Shown: positions 4,841-5,983 of the stretch, in pieces
Numbering within the stretch: position 1 is the first letter of the stretch
Layout: each line of letters opens with the position of its first letter
Origin: Giesbergeria sp.
GTDB lineage: Bacteria > Pseudomonadota > Gammaproteobacteria > Burkholderiales > Burkholderiaceae_C
Direction of reading: 5' to 3'
Assembly (NCBI GenBank): GCA_030690515.1
Contig: JAUYGP010000719.1
Location: 1-5,983, forward strand
Length of the DNA stretch: 5,983 nucleotides
Notes under the pieces: generated by a model
Database searches by the model: none
What the model saw: only the letters and a program-made list of their open reading frames with translations
Told to the model about the DNA's origin: nothing
Made by a program: the position numbers and the translations under genes

Positions 4841-5983
4841 ATGTCGTTGAACGCGATCCGGATGCGGTGCTGGTGGGTTCTGTCCGTTTGGGGGGCGTTG
4901 GTGTGGGCCTTGCTGGTGTGCCCGGCGCAGGCTGCGCCAGCCACCTTGCGGGTGCTGACCTGGTCCGGCTACGCGGATCCGGACCTGGTAGCGGTGTTTG
5001 AAAAACGCCATGGCGTGCGGGTGGAGGTCACCACGGTGGGCTCGGACGACATCCTGCGCGCCAAGTTCGCCGACGCCAAGGCGCCCGCCTATGACGTGGT
5101 CGCAGCCAATACCGTAGAGATTGCGCGTTTTGTGGAGTTGCAGCAGCTGGCGCCTCTGCCCATGGCCGATATTCCCAATGCGGCGCGGCAACTGCCCCGG
5201 TTTCGGCAGCTCGATGCTATTGCTGGTATCACGCGGCAAGGGCGGGTGTATGCGCTGCCCTATACCTATTCCGAGATGGGGCTGATCTATGACCGCCAGC
5301 AATTGCTGGAGCCGCCCGAGTCGCTGGCCGTGTTGTGGGATCCCCGCTGGCAGGGGCGCGTGCTGGCCTACGATGGCAGCAGCCACGCCTTTTCGCTGGC
5401 AGCCTTGCACCTGGAGCAGTCCCCTTTTCGCATCGACCCGGCGCAATGGGGTGCGGTGGCCCGGGACCTGGTCGCGCTGCGGCGCAATCTGCTGTCGCTC
5501 TACAACCTGCCCGAAGAATCGCTCGACCTGTTCCGCAGGCATGGGGTGGCGGTGATGCATGCCAACTATGGCCAGCAGCAGCTCAAGCTGTTTCAGGATG
5601 CCGGGTTGGACGTGGGCTATGTGGTGCCCCGCGAGGGCGCACTGGCCTGGCTGGACTGCTGGGCCATTTCGAGCCGCTCCCAGCAGCAGTCCCTGGCGGC
5701 GCAGTGGATCAACTACATGCTCGAACCGCAAGTGGGCCGTGAACTCACGCGCCGCCAGGGGCTGGCCAATACGTTGGAAGAGCCGCAAGGGTTGGCCGGG
5801 AACGCTGTGAAGGGGCTGATCCTGTGGCTGGAGCCCGTGGAGGACGCAGCGCAGCGGCAAATGCTGTGGCAGCGCATCGTCTCGGGCGACCGGCCCGAAA
5901 GGTTCTGTCGTATGCGCTGGACCCTTGTTCTACGCTTTGGGCTTCTGCTGGCCGGTTTCAGCATCGTGGCAGCGCTGCTGGTG
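4841..5983 (+). CDS. PotD/PotF-type periplasmic solute-binding domain fused to a membrane segment, probable receptor, 3' end outside the window
   Basis: The frame is open for 381 codons to the right edge with no stop. Residues 1-31 form a signal sequence (Arg7, Arg9, a Trp/Leu/Val core, AQA at 29-31); no lipobox precedes Cys27. Residues about 35-350 match the spermidine/putrescine-binding family: LRVLTWSGYADPDLVAVFE near the start, YTYSEMGLIYDR at 141-152, LWDPRWQGRV from 165, WLDCWAIS with Asp272 at the position of the conserved PotD acidic residue, then AAQWINYMLEPQVGREL. A free binding protein would end near residue 350 (LWQRIVSGD). Instead the chain continues into WTLVLRFGLLLAGFSIVAAL (360-379), a transmembrane helix. 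This suggests a membrane-anchored sensor, such as a histidine kinase or GGDEF protein with a ligand-binding input, but the output domain is not visible. An amine-like ligand is inferred from family only. No transporter genes are seen beside it. Confidence 0.85.
   Translation, partial: MSLNAIRMRCWWVLSVWGALVWALLVCPAQAAPATLRVLTWSGYADPDLVAVFEKRHGVRVEVTTVGSDDILRAKFADAKAPAYDVVAANTVEIARFVELQQLAPLPMADIPNAARQLPRFRQLDAIAGITRQGRVYALPYTYSEMGLIYDRQQLLEPPESLAVLWDPRWQGRVLAYDGSSHAFSLAALHLEQSPFRIDPAQWGAVARDLVALRRNLLSLYNLPEESLDLFRRHGVAVMHANYGQQQLKLFQDAGLDVGYVVPREGALAWLDCWAISSRSQQQSLAAQWINYMLEPQVGRELTRRQGLANTLEEPQGLAGNAVKGLILWLEPVEDAAQRQMLWQRIVSGDRPERFCRMRWTLVLRFGLLLAGFSIVAALLV
5897..5914 (+). promoter_or_regulatory. 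Possible internal translation start before the transmembrane helix
   Basis: GAAAGG (5897-5902) stands 9 nt before ATG 5912, which is codon 358 of the fusion frame. From there the product would begin MRWTLVLRFGLLLAG, which looks like a normal N-terminal membrane anchor of a sensor protein. It may be a genuine second start, a relic of two formerly separate genes, or chance. Confidence 0.25.

Noticed and set aside
4911..4930. Lipoprotein signal at Cys27 of the binding protein
   Set aside because: The residues before the Cys are Leu-Leu-Val; the lipobox needs a small residue (Gly, Ala or Ser) at -1. AQA at 29-31 fits ordinary signal peptidase better.
4784..5860. In-frame upstream extension of dnaG for another 359 codons
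   Set aside because: The extension has low-complexity His/Pro/Gln/Arg composition, is exactly antisense to the solute-binding gene, and known primases begin at the TIPQSFI segment encoded from GTG 4783.

Overview
The window is GC-rich (clearly above 60% G+C by eye) chromosomal DNA that looks betaproteobacterial, most likely Burkholderiales/Comamonadaceae (Acidovorax-like). The evidence is the sequence type of the primase and the housekeeping sigma factor, the long Ala/Lys/Pro-rich N-terminal tail on the sigma factor, and an intergenic repeat of a kind I associate with this family. No phage, transposon, CRISPR or stable RNA gene is visible.

Layout from left to right. Bases 1-78 are the last 25 codons and stop of a plus-strand gene, probably a CaiB/BaiF-type (family III) CoA-transferase. 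Bases 79-213 are a short intergenic stretch with a 9-bp tandem duplication, a probable dispersed repeat and a strong hairpin terminator oriented for the gene on its right. Bases 214-2583 (minus) are rpoD, the primary sigma-70 factor, with an extended basic/acidic N-terminus. Bases 2584-2836 form the rpoD leader, with a perfect TATAAT box abutting the dnaG stop codon and several small hairpins. Bases 2837-4783 (minus) are dnaG, the replicative primase, starting at GTG. A 57-bp divergent gap follows. From 4841 to the right edge a plus-strand frame stays open without a stop. It encodes a signal peptide, a complete PotD/PotF-type periplasmic solute-binding domain, and then the beginning of a transmembrane helix.

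dnaG and rpoD are the last two genes of the classical macromolecular-synthesis arrangement (rpsU-dnaG-rpoD), which links replication priming to bulk transcription initiation. No terminator is visible between them, so read-through from dnaG into rpoD is likely, supplemented by rpoD's own promoter. rpsU does not lie immediately upstream of dnaG; a divergent gene occupies that side.

The most interesting object is that divergent gene. It reads as a polyamine-type binding protein fused in frame to a membrane segment, which suggests a membrane-bound receptor or sensor (for example a histidine kinase or cyclic-di-GMP enzyme) rather than a free ABC-transporter binding protein. Its output domain lies beyond the window, so that part is inference.
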